This document shows positions 44,716 through 55,282 of a stretch of DNA of 64,000 bases, piece by piece. Origin of the DNA: Elymus sibiricus (taxonomy: Eukaryota > Streptophyta > Magnoliopsida > Poales > Poaceae); assembly GCA_039707655.1 (NCBI GenBank), contig CM077674.1, positions 237,623,904 to 237,687,903 on the forward strand, in the 5' to 3' direction. The notes beneath the pieces are model-generated. The model was not told the DNA's origin. It made no database searches and was given only the letters and a program-made list of their open reading frames with translations. The stretch's first letter is position 1. Each line of letters begins with the position of its first letter. A program made the translations under genes and the position numbers.

Positions 44716-46861
44716 TCTTTGGCGCGCCAGGTAGGGGGTAGAGGTTGCGTGAACCTGATCAAGCGGTCAGCACATCAGCTTCATCGTCATCGTCCATGAC
44801 GACTCCGTTCTACTTACAGAAAGCTAAGTCCTAAAACTCTAATTATTCTCTGCGGTTTAGTCTTATCCTTGATGGTATTTTTGTGTAACCTGTGCGCGAG
44901 GGAGCGCTCTTGAAACACTCTGCGCTCCTGATTGTTTTGGGTCCGCCCAACAACACAGATGCCGCTGCGATTGTTCCAGGGCGTTAAACTCCCGAAGAGG
45001 CGGCGTTCTCGATGAGCTGCTAGACAGGACCCGATCCTAAGCGCCATCGACCAGAGCGTGCGCATTCGTGGAGTATTCCAGCAAGCGTAGGGATTAATTG
45101 CACAAAAATGCAATCGTTCGAGGAAAAGGCTATATACGTTTTATTTTCAGATTTCTGCGTAATCCCGTATGCTGAGGAACCTCCCTGGGGCTAGTCGCGC
45201 TCCTAATTGCCTCGAGTCCGCTCGGCAATGTGTGCAGCAGCACTAAAACTAGGAAGGTAAATCTTTTCGGAGGCGGCGTTCCTGGCAAGCTGCTAAGGAC
45301 CTGTTCCTCAAAGCGCTGCTGACGGGAGTGTGCGCACCGGAAAGTGTTCCGGCAAGCAAGGGAATTTTTGGCAGAAGTCAAGCTAAGATAATGATCAGTT
45401 AATCATAAGACCAGTAGCTAATTAACTTTTCATGCCGATGTGGCATTACACGCCCGAATCAGTGTTGCAGGTATACAGGTGGGCGATTGCTTCGCCGCGA
45501 TCCCGGCAACGCTCGTGCCGGAAGCCGGCGTCGAGAACGTCAAAGTTCTCCGCCGAAGTTACAAGCATTCCCGGCAACGTCTTTGCCGGACGCTGGCGTC
45601 GAGAGCATCAGAGTTCTCCGCCCAAGTTATAAGCCTCCCCGGCAACATCCTTGCCGGAGGCCGACGCTAAGAATCTCAGAGTTCTTCGGCAAGAGATGAG
45701 CTCGGGGGCTGGCAGCGCCCTAGGAGTGATCTTCTTGAAGAGCTGTCGGTCATCGCCACGATCCTCGATATTCGAGATGAACAGAAAGAAAAGCTAAGTT
45801 GCAAAGATTTATGACAATTACAATCCTCTTGCTGTCTTCACTTGCTTCTTACACCTACACGCGGAGGAGCCTTCTTGGGGCTAGTTGCGCTCCTAGTTGC
45901 CTCGAGTCCGCTCGGCAACATGTGCAGCTGCGCTAAAACTGGGAAGGTAAACCTTTTCGGGAGGCGGCGTTCCCGGCGAGCCGCTAAGGACCTGGTCCTC
46001 AAGCGCCGCCGACAGGAGCGTGCGCACCGAGAAGCTTTCTGGCAAGCGTGGGTCGTCTTGATTGATTTTTCGTCCTTGTCCATCAATCTGCACGCGAAGG
46101 AACCTTGTCGTGGTGAGCCCGCTCTCTAGTTTCGCCTCGAGTCCGCTCGGCAAACTTAGCAGCTGTGTTCTGGCCCGGCGAGTCGCCTTGCCGGCAGCGG
46201 CACTTCCAGCAGGCTGCTAAAGACCCGCATCTAGCGCTCACAGCAAGTGTGCGCACAGGCAAGGTTTCCAAACAGCGTAGGATACAAGATGTATGAGGAC
46301 GGAATTAATCAAGAGGGGAAGCGAACATTCATTTAGCATAAAGAAACATGTTTTGCATACATAAAGATTGATCTAACCAAGATAATCGCTGCTTTATATG
46401 TGCCATTGCAGCAACGGGTACGCAAAAAGTACTTTAGTCTCGCTGACTGATTTGTTCTCGGCAACGCGTGGCAACCAAGAAAGCCAAGGACGCCGTGCTA
46501 GAGGCCGGCAAGACGGCAGTGAGGCATTCGCAGTAGACGGCGGCAACAACAGAGATGAGCGTATGAATTGAGCACCGCACTCGCAGTACCCTTTTTGGGG
46601 AAGACTCGGGGGCTGGCTCTTCATCGCACGGTGTGGCACTCCCTTTTGGGCACACGACTCTTGCTGCCATCCTGCTCTGTCTGCCCAGACTGCCGACAAG
46701 CCCAAGGCACAGCAAATCGCAAGCTCTCTTTTGTCAACATCAGCATGCAGTAAAAGTCATGAGTGACGGTTACTTCTCGCCATGCGTGTACTGGTGCGTG
46801 TCTTTGGGCCTAGCCCGGACAAACACTATGCACGATCGTCCGGCCCAGGCCTGGGGGCTCC
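44716..46861 (+). repeat. Array internal domain 2
   Basis: Primer-binding site at 44720-44737, polypurine tract GCCTGGGGGCTCC at 46849-46861. By my reading it differs from domain 3 at a single site. Confidence 0.9.
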
Positions 46862-47786
46862 TGTCGGTGTAGTGAACAGGGGGTGTCCACTAACCTTTTG
46901 ACACGCACCGGCAAGTTACAGCCTCCAAGCGGGAAGAGCATGGCAGAGAAGAAATCCACTTTCGAGACACATCTACGACCCAAGAATATCAAGGAAGCAT
47001 TCAAATCAACGATGAGAAAACAGCAGACCAGATGCAGGAATTACTGTAGCGCGACCCCGGCAAGCAGGCTTGTGTCAAGCGACAAGCCTTGCCGGGCCAC
47101 ATGCCCAGCGGCAAGCAAGCCAGCGGCAAGGCACAAGCCAGCGGCAAGCAAGCCAGCGGCAAGGCGCAGGCCAGCGGCAAGCCAACCATTACTTGTTGTA
47201 CCTTCCATGTACAGCCACATGCAGAACCATCATGTACGGCCACGTGGTTCATGCACAGCCACGTACATACTCACCACTAGAGAGATCTCCCAAGTACGTG
47301 TCAAGATTGACATGGGCTGGATATATGAGCGGTGGTGACTATACGAGCTACTTTCCTGGTGGCCGGATAGCAGCCGTGCACCCAAGCGGCGCATTTAATT
47401 CACTGTCAGTGATAAGGATGATCACGCTGTAGATACTTTCCACCTCTCCTCTCCACTATTTGCCACTGTTGGTAACCCCTTCTAGCATATAAAAGGAGGC
47501 CCAAAGGCAACGGGAGGGAGGACCGGACATTCTGGACTCGGCCCAGTCTTGCATGTAGCTGCTGCGTGCTGTTCATAGCGCTCCTGAGCTAGGGTTCTAG
47601 TACACTCAATACACTCAAAGCAGGAGTAGGGTTTTACGCATCCGTGCGGCCCGAACCTGGGTAATTCGTTCGTGTGCTCGTCGTGCTGGTCGTTAGATCT
47701 GCTCTTTGGGCGATCCTCTCCCCCGCCGAACCGTAAAGGGACCAACTCGCTGGTCCCATAGGTGATCGAGGATTCGTTCCCCGACA
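46862..47786 (+). repeat. Array LTR 3
   Basis: TATAAAAGG at 47488-47496. I see no private change relative to the consensus of LTRs 2-4. Confidence 0.92.
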
Positions 47787-49932
47787 TCTTTGGCGCGCCA
47801 GGTAGGGGGTAGAGGTTGCGTGAACCTGATCAAGCGGTCAGCACATCAGCTTCATCGTCATCGTCCATGACGACTCCGTTCTACTTACAGAAAGCTAAGT
47901 CCTAAAACTCTAATTATTCTCTGCGGTTTAGTCTTATCCTTGATGGTATTTTTGTGTAACCTGTGCGCGAGGGAGCGCTCTTGAAACACTCTGCGCTCCT
48001 GATTGTTTTGGGTCCGCCCAACAACACAGATGCCGCTGCGATTGTTCCAGGGCGTTAAACTCCCGAAGAGGCGGCGTTCTCGATGAGCTGCTAGACAGGA
48101 CCCGATCCTAAGCGCCATCGACCAGAGCGTGCGCATTCGTGGAGTATTCCAGCAAGCGTAGGGATTAATTGCACAAAAATGCAATCGTTCGAGGAAAAGG
48201 CTATATACGTTTTATTTTCAGATTTCTGCGTAATCCCGTATGCTGAGGAACCTCCCTGGGGCTAGTCGCGCTCCTAATTGCCTCGAGTCCGCTCGGCAAT
48301 GTGTGCAGCAGCACTAAAACTAGGAAGGTAAATCTTTTCGGAGGCGGCGTTCCTGGCAAGCTGCTAAGGACCTGTTCCTCAAAGCGCTGCTGACGGGAGT
48401 GTGCGCACCGGAAAGTGTTCCGGCAAGCAAGGGAATTTTTGGCAGAAGTCAAGCTAAGATAATGATCAGTTAATCATAAGACCAGTAGCTAATTAACTTT
48501 TCATGCCGATGTGGCATTACACGCCCGAATCAGTGTTGCAGGTATACAGGTGGGCGATTGCTTCGCCGCGATCCCGGCAACGCTCGTGCCGGAAGCCGGC
48601 GTCGAGAACGTCAAAGTTCTCCGCCGAAGTTACAAGCATTCCCGGCAACGTCTTTGCCGGACGCTGGCGTCGAGAGCATCAGAGTTCTCCGCCCAAGTTA
48701 TAAGCCTCCCCGGCAACATCCTTGCCGGAGGCCGACGCTAAGAATCTCAGAGTTCTTCGGCAAGAGATGAGCTCGGGGGCTGGCAGCGCCCTAGGAGTGA
48801 TCTTCTTGAAGAGCTGTCGGTCATCGCCACGATCCTCGATATTCGAGATGAACAGAAAGAAAAGCTAAGTTGCAAAGATTTATGACAATTACAATCCTCT
48901 TGCTGTCTTCACTTGCTTCTTACACCTACACGCGGAGGAGCCTTCTTGGGGCTAGTTGCGCTCCTAGTTGCCTCGAGTCCGCTCGGCAACATGTGCAGCT
49001 GCGCTAAAACTGGGAAGGTAAACCTTTTCGGGAGGCGGCGTTCCCGGCGAGCCGCTAAGGACCTGGTCCTCAAGCGCCGCCGACAGGAGCGTGCGCACCG
49101 AGAAGCTTTCTGGCAAGCGTGGGTCGTCTTGATTGATTTTTCGTCCTTGTCCATCAATCTGCACGCGAAGGAACCTTGTCGTGGTGAGCCCGCTCTCTAG
49201 TTTCGCCTCGAGTCCGCTCGGCAAACTTAGCAGCTGTGTTCTGGCCCGGCGAGTCGCCTTGCCGGCAGCGGCACTTCCAGCAGGCTGCTAAAGACCCGCA
49301 TCTAGCGCTCACAGCAAGTGTGCGCACAGGCAAGGTTTCCAAACAGCGTAGGATACAAGATGTATGAGGACGGAATTAATCAAGAGGGGAAGCGAACATT
49401 CATTTAGCATAAAGAAACATGTTTTGCATACATAAAGATTGATCTAACCAAGATAATCGCTGCTTTATATGTGCCATTGCAGCAACGGGTACGCAAAAAG
49501 TACTTTAGTCTCGCTGACTGATTTGTTCTCGGCAACGCGTGGCAACCAAGAAAGCCAAGGACGCCGTGCTAGAGGCCGGCAAGACGGCAGTGAGGCATTC
49601 GCAGTAGACGGCGGCAACAACAGAGATGAGCGTATGAATTGAGCACCGCACTCGCAGTACCCTTTTTGGGGAAGACTCGGGGGCTGGCTCTTCATCGCAC
49701 GGTGTGGCACTCCCTTCTGGGCACACGACTCTTGCTGCCATCCTGCTCTGTCTGCCCAGACTGCCGACAAGCCCAAGGCACAGCAAATCGCAAGCTCTCT
49801 TTTGTCAACATCAGCATGCAGTAAAAGTCATGAGTGACGGTTACTTCTCGCCATGCGTGTACTGGTGCGTGTCTTTGGGCCTAGCCCGGACAAACACTAT
49901 GCACGATCGTCCGGCCCAGGCCTGGGGGCTCC
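47787..49932 (+). repeat. Array internal domain 3
   Basis: Primer-binding site at 47791-47808, polypurine tract at 49920-49932. One private change, CCCTTCTGGGC at about 49711, against domains 1 and 2. Confidence 0.9.
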
Positions 49933-50857
49933 TGTCGGTGTAGTGAACAGGGGGTGTCCACTAACCTTTTGACACGCACCGGCAAGTTACAGCCTCCAAG
50001 CGGGAAGAGCATGGCAGAGAAGAAATCCACTTTCGAGACACATCTACGACCCAAGAATATCAAGGAAGCATTCAAATCAACGATGAGAAAACAGCAGACC
50101 AGATGCTGGAATTACTGTAGCGCGACCCCGGCAAGCAGGCTTGTGTCAAGCGACAAGCCTTGCCGGGCCACATGCCCAGCGGCAAGCAAGCCAGCGGCAA
50201 GGCACAAGCCAGCGGCAAGCAAGCCAGCGGCAAGGCGCAGGCCAGCGGCAAGCCAACCATTACTTGTTGTACCTTCCATGTACAGCCACATGCAGAACCA
50301 TCATATACGGCCACGTGGTTCATGCACAGCCACGTACATACTCACCACTAGAGAGATCTCCCAAGTACGTGTCAAGATTGACATGGGCTGGATATATGAG
50401 CGGTGGTGACTATACGAGCTACTTTCCTGGTGGCCGGATAGCAGCCGTGCACCCAAGCGGCGCATTTAATTCACTGTCAGTGATAAGGATGATCACGCTG
50501 TAGATACTTTCCACCTCTCCTCTCCACTATTTGCCACTGTTGGTAACCCCTTCTAGCATATAAAAGGAGGCCCAAAGGCAACGGGAGGGAGGACCGGACA
50601 TTCTGGACTCGGCCCAGTCTTGCATGTAGCTGCTGCGTGCTGTTCATAGCGCTCCTGAGCTAGGGTTCTAGTACACTCAATACACTCAAAGCAGGAGTAG
50701 GGTTTTACGCATCCGTGCGGCCCGAACCTGGGTAATTCGTTCGTGTGCTCGTCGTGCTGGTCGTTAGATCTGCTCTTTGGGCGATCCTCTCCCCCGCCGA
50801 ACCGTAAAGGGACCAACTCGCTGGTCCCATAGGTGATCGAGGATTCGTTCCCCGACA
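49933..50857 (+). repeat. Array LTR 4
   Basis: TATAAAAGG at 50559-50567. Private changes are GATGCTGG and CATATACGG. Its end is followed by GTCTC (50858-50862), the partner of 40715-40719, rather than by another primer-binding site. Confidence 0.92.
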
Positions 50858-52932
50858 GTCTCAGTGTCTATCGGAAAGAAGAGGGGGAAGAAACAATAAA
50901 TATAAAGCAGAAAAATGCATCATGATGCATGACATGGCAAAATGCTGTGCCGGGTGTGAACTAACGTAGTGCTATACGTTACAGACGACGCGGGAAAACA
51001 TCTGGAGTGTTTTCCCGGTTTTGGACATATGTCAGATAGATGACCGGAGGGGGACGGTTCCATGTTCAGATAGCTAGAAGCATCTGACACATATGTGGGT
51101 ACCGTATTCGGGTTTGTCTCGTCTTTCTGATCAACTTTCATGTAGAAAACTTTTTCATCTGAGCTACGGTTTATTTTCTATTAATTTTCAAAGTTTTATA
51201 AACATTCTAGAATTATTTTAAATTAGAAAAGGGAATTAATGCGCCAGCAAGATGTCATCATGACATCAGCAGTTAGCAGCCAGTTTGACTGGTCAAACTG
51301 ACTGCTGGGGCCCACCTGTCATAGGTACAGTTTTAACCCAGGGCTTAATTTTAATAAAACAGAAATTAGCAGGGGGCCCACTTGTCATAGAACTAGCATT
51401 TTAATTTACTTAGTTTTAAAAGTAAACAGGGTGGTTTGGGGGGACCCACCTATCAGGAGTGATTAGGGCGCTGTTAGCGTTAAGCTAATTAGGCCAGGCG
51501 GTGGCCCACAGGGCAGTGGCCCAGGCCGGCGACTGCGGCTGTTAGGCATGCACGAGCACCCCCATGGGCGCCGACGGCCAAAGCAGCAGCACCAGCAGGG
51601 CGACCGGGGGCGGCCGGGACACGGGGAGCCCAGGGCACGAGGACCCAAGGGCAAGGGTGGGCGCGGCCAGGCTGCGGCGGCCACTCGCGCAGGCGGCCAC
51701 GGGATGAGGCGTAGGGAGGGGTGTGGCCTGGGCGCGACCAGAAGTTGGTGACCGCGCGCGGGAGCAGGGCGAACGCGGGCGTGGGCGGCAGCAGGTGACG
51801 TGGGCGTGGCCAACGTGCGGTAGGGCATGGCCAGACATGGCTAGGAGCGACCAAGGGCGGCAGGATGAGGAAGAGGGGCACGAGGCGAGGGCGCGGCGAC
51901 CGCAAGCTCGAAGGGAGCTCGGGCACAGCGACTACAACGGACTACGGCGGCAGATCAAGCTCGAGAAGAGGGGGATGCGGGAGAGAGCTCACAGTGGGTC
52001 TCCTGGTGGTCGCGGGGAGGACGGGGATGCAGCGAGGGTGACGAATCAGGCAATGGCGCACGACGGCCGAGCTTGGGGGAGATGACACGAGCGACGGCAG
52101 TGGTGCCTCCCGTATCCGTTCGAGAGGCTAACAGGACGAAGGAGAGCCCGATGGAGCTCTTGCACGTGCCGGCCGGACGTGGGGTGGCCGGTGGCCATGA
52201 GGACGACGACGACACGTCCATGGTGGCGTTCGGGTGACCAAGAAATTGAAGGGGGCGAGCGAGGGGGATGGGAAAAGAGAGCTAGGGTTAGCCACAGGGT
52301 CAGGGGGGTCTTGTACCATGCCGGGGAGGAGCCAGATGGCTGGCACGTGGCTGGCGTGCCGCCGATGCCTGCCACGACCATTTCCCCCTGTAGCAGGAGG
52401 TTAGAGAAGGCTGGGGGGTTGGTGGGCTGGGCCTCCTAGCTAGGTGGGCCTTAAGAGGCCAGTAGCTAGGTCCTCCTCTTTTCTTTCTTTAATTTTCTGT
52501 TTGTATTTTCTCCTATGTTTTACATTTCAAATAAATACCAATTGAATTTTATTCAACATGAAAATGGTCACATAACTCAAGCACAATGTTTTGGAGTGGC
52601 ACATAAGGTTTTGAGGCCATTTGGAAAAGTTTAATTATTTTTAGAATTAGAAAAGGTCAATTATTTGTCTGCTGGACCACCGTAAATATTTTTAGGGGCA
52701 ATATAAAATACCATTTGATGTTGGTTTCTGCATTATAAGTAACTAGGGATTTTATGGGAGATTATGAACATTTATGTTTCACTATTTGGGAAAAATAATA
52801 TTTTGACTTATAATTTTAAATTTGAATTTGGACTTGATTTTAACAAACAGCAATTTAGCTTAGCAAAACCAGATGACATGGCATTATTAGTGTGGGATTA
52901 CTGTGCCATGATTCTCGGGGTGTTACACTAGT

Positions 52933-53466
52933 TTTTGATAGTGTTCCTGAAAAATTTGGTGAAACCCTACACACTATGTAATTTAGAACGGGCAAACAAA
53001 TGCGTGCTTCCTGTGGCTCGAACACAGGATGTCCAACACGTGGTACGTGCTGCATTTCTAGTACACCATTGACCAGTTATCGATCAAATTGTTGGTACTT
53101 GTTTACTTTTCTAGCAGAGTCCACCGGTCCACATGGCTCATCTCGTCACCTAACGAAGGAAGACTCCACGTTTCAGCGTTGCATCATGTTGAATAATGGC
53201 GTGCGACGCGTGCCAACTGCCGTCGGCCATTGCCGCCACTTTCCACCTTCGCCCGCCAACATTTTCCGCCACTTTTTCCCGCCCGGTGCCTGCCGCAACG
53301 GCTATAAGAAGACCCTCACCATGAGCAAGCAACTCATCGTCTATCCACAGCCTCCACATCCCTCCACATTGCCATGGCCGAATAGATGACAACGTCCATG
53401 AGTAGTTAGCTCATTCTCTTTCAACCTCTTCCAACCCACTCCATTCTCTTATCTGAATAACTCACC
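52933..53466 (+). promoter_or_regulatory. Promoter-like region of a small gene-like unit
   Basis: An E2F-like site TTTCCCGCC lies at 53275-53283 and a TATA-like TATAAGA at 53303-53309. The ATG at 53467 is about 160 bases further on; two upstream ATGs (53321 and 53374) open very short frames. The segment has no similarity I recognise to the surrounding retrotransposons. Confidence 0.4.
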
Positions 53467-53703
53467 ATGGCCTTTATGCTTAGCATCCATGAGCGGCCGG
53501 TCTTGGTGCTGGTCTGGGAGGAGATGGTAGCGAAGGAGGATCCCTTCGTCTTCTTTCCGCGTTGCCATGATGGAGCTGACGCTCATTGCTATTTTGGGGC
53601 ACCACCAGCTCGCCTGCTGCACTGCGTAATGGAGCCAAATGAGGTGCAGGGAACGCATCATTTGGCTACATTATGCAGAGCAACATGCGCACTTGGTGTG
53701 TAG
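53467..53703 (+). CDS. Small hypothetical protein (78 aa)
   Basis: ATG in the context CACCATGG, stop TAG 53701-53703. The protein begins MAFMLSIHERPVLVLVWEE and has no domain or membrane segment I recognise; three of its Cys/His residues lie in the middle. A possible polyadenylation signal AATAAA lies at 53836-53841, 133 bases after the stop. TATA-like box, start context and AATAAA together look like a short transcription unit, but the frame is short and could be a remnant of a longer gene. It faces the pseudogene at 54649-55194. Confidence 0.35.
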   Translation: MAFMLSIHERPVLVLVWEEMVAKEDPFVFFPRCHDGADAHCYFGAPPARLLHCVMEPNEVQGTHHLATLCRATCALGV

Positions 53704-54648
53704 ACGAGGAGGCAGCTCGTCACATGTGCATGCCTCGTGCGCATCATTCACTGTCGTCGTGGTGACAGGCACAACAACTAGTGTAGTTACTTCTTCAGAT
53801 TGGTAGACGGGCCTTGTTGCATCTTTGAATGGGCCAATAAACTATTGTAGTCTGTCTGACGATGTTCATTCAATGGAGTGTATGTGTGTATGGATAAGTG
53901 TCTGTGTCTGTACAATCTTAAAAAAACTATTGCAGTTAATGTGTTCTGTATAAAATTGTTGCAAAGTTTGTACAGGCTATTGTTGCTGTGTATAATTTGA
54001 AGAGTGCTTAGTTTACTTTCTTACAATAATCCCAACAAAGTCTGAGACTGATTAGAGTATTTATCCATTAATGCAGCTCATATTCATAAAGTGCTAGCAC
54101 ATAATATTTGTCAAACTACCAACAAAGTTTAGAAGGAAAGGGACCATGTCCCCGGTTCCATATTCATAAAAATGAAACCTAGCATTCAGTAAATGATGGT
54201 GCAAAAGCACTCTGGCCGCAGCCCACAAGCAAATAGTCTAAAAAGGCGGGAAAACTTATTACATAATTTGCAGCCACTTTCGCACGTAAGTTAATATACA
54301 TATGTAAACACTTATGTTCTCTCCAACTAACAAATGAAAGGAAGGGAATTCGCAGGAAAATGTAAGAAAGATATGATGCGATTCAGATTATTGTTTTTTT
54401 GCAAGTGATTTATTGGTATTGCTGATTTACTATATTACTATTGATTGCTTTGCACAGGATTTCTTTCCACAGAAACGAGGTTGTGGGGGTTGGTACACAC
54501 AATTGCATACATATTGGAACAAGAATCACACATTTTTAAACACTTTTTTTTAGGATGACATTTTTAAACACTTAATTATCCAAAAAAGCATTACATTTGC
54601 AAGATGATTTTAGTATGTCATTTGAAGCATATTAGTCCCTTGTCATCC
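53704..54648. other. AT-rich spacer of the low-copy island
   Basis: It holds the possible 3' end of the 53467 unit (AATAAA 53836-53841) and nothing else I can support. A small duplication, ACATTTTTAAACACTT, is seen twice near 54530-54575. Confidence 0.5.
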
Positions 54649-55194
54649 CTAATCAATGATAAGCCTAGTGCGTGGCCTCTTCCCACAGCGTTCGAAGAGC
54701 TCCTTCACCTCTGCCTCGCATTTGGCGAGGTGCGCATCTGCGCGTCACCGATGCGCCAGTGCAAGGCCACTGGTCAAATAATCCGGTGCCCATAGGTACT
54801 CCTCCTCGCTGGCAGCGTACAGCCGATCTTTGTACTTTCGGGCGTAGATGAGTCGCATTGACCCTTTGGCTTTCACGGCCATCCTTTTGGCTTCCTCTAC
54901 CCTCTCGACCTTGGCACGAACATCCCTCCAAAGATCCTTTTCAATTTTTCTGTCGACAGCCACGTGGGCCTCCCTGGCCGCCAGATGCGCTGCTCGCTCC
55001 TCCTCCTCCGCCTTCATGGTTGCATATCTCTTGGGGCGCACAGATGGCAGCAACGACTTTCATAATGCGATCTCCATTAGTTTTCATAGCTCCTCCTCGG
55101 TCGGGGTGGGGACGTCCTTCTTGGCTAGTCGTGGGGATGCACCCTCCTCCGAGTAGGGCGGCGAGCGGCATCGGTCAGTGATCCACAATGCCAT
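54649..55194 (-). pseudogene. Unrecognised charged coiled-coil gene with three TGA stops
   Basis: ATG 55194 (context CTCCATGGC) opens a single minus-strand frame of 182 codons to TAG 54649-54651, interrupted only by TGA at 55084-55086, 55060-55062 and 54745-54747. No frameshift is needed. The protein has a Ser/Pro-rich start, then an acidic-basic helical stretch (TMKAEEEERAAHLAAREAH onwards, about residues 59-105), a KYKDRLYAASEEEYLWAPDYL block and a second short helix. Each TGA could be a former CGA. I do not recognise the family. The Athila-type LTR at 55283 truncates the upstream region 89 bases before the ATG. It may be a captured host gene fragment or part of an unidentified element. Confidence 0.5.
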
Positions 55195-55282
55195 GGAGAG
55201 AAATGGGGTTTGGAAGGGAGGATGACGGCGAGCGTGCAGAATGGTAGGAGATGAATGTGACTGCTCTGCCTATGGTCGTGGG

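Larger units (their letters stand above)
40720..50857 (+). mobile_element. Tandem array of a non-autonomous LTR retrotransposon: four LTRs, three internal domains
   Basis: LTRs start at 40720, 43791, 46862 and 49933, an exact 3,071-bp period. Each LTR is 925 bp (TGTCGGTGTAG ... CCCCGACA) and each internal domain 2,146 bp. The duplication GTCTC stands only at the outer ends (40715-40719 and 50858-50862); no duplication is found at the inner LTR borders. The array is therefore one insertion that gained units afterwards, most simply by unequal recombination between LTRs. The internal domains carry a primer-binding site and a polypurine tract but no gag or pol, so the element was mobilised by another. 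Orientation is set by primer-binding site and TATA box. Confidence 0.92.
38691..52927. mobile_element. LTR-like element of about 4.1 kb (solo LTR, LARD type?) split by the array
   Basis: It starts TGTGATGCCCCCGA and ends TCGGGGTGTTACA; the termini are imperfect inverted copies and fit TG...CA. The duplication CTAGT is exact at 38686-38690 and 52928-52932. Without the inserted array and its duplication the element is about 4,094 bp and has no gene. The length, termini and 5-bp duplication suit the solo LTR of a large retrotransposon derivative (I recall Sukkula in barley). The termini allow either orientation. It contains a (TA)n run near 39321-39334 and degenerate repeats of GAGGAATCACCCTCGG between 40130 and 40340. 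Confidence 0.6.

Noticed and set aside
40720..50857. Regular direct repeats as a CRISPR-like array or satellite DNA
   Set aside because: The unit is a whole LTR element with primer-binding site, polypurine tract and a single outer target duplication, which explains the period completely.
51463..52440. Overlapping long open frames on both strands in GC-rich sequence
   Set aside because: They overlap in several frames, lack conserved motifs and come from biased base composition within the 4.1-kb LTR-like element.
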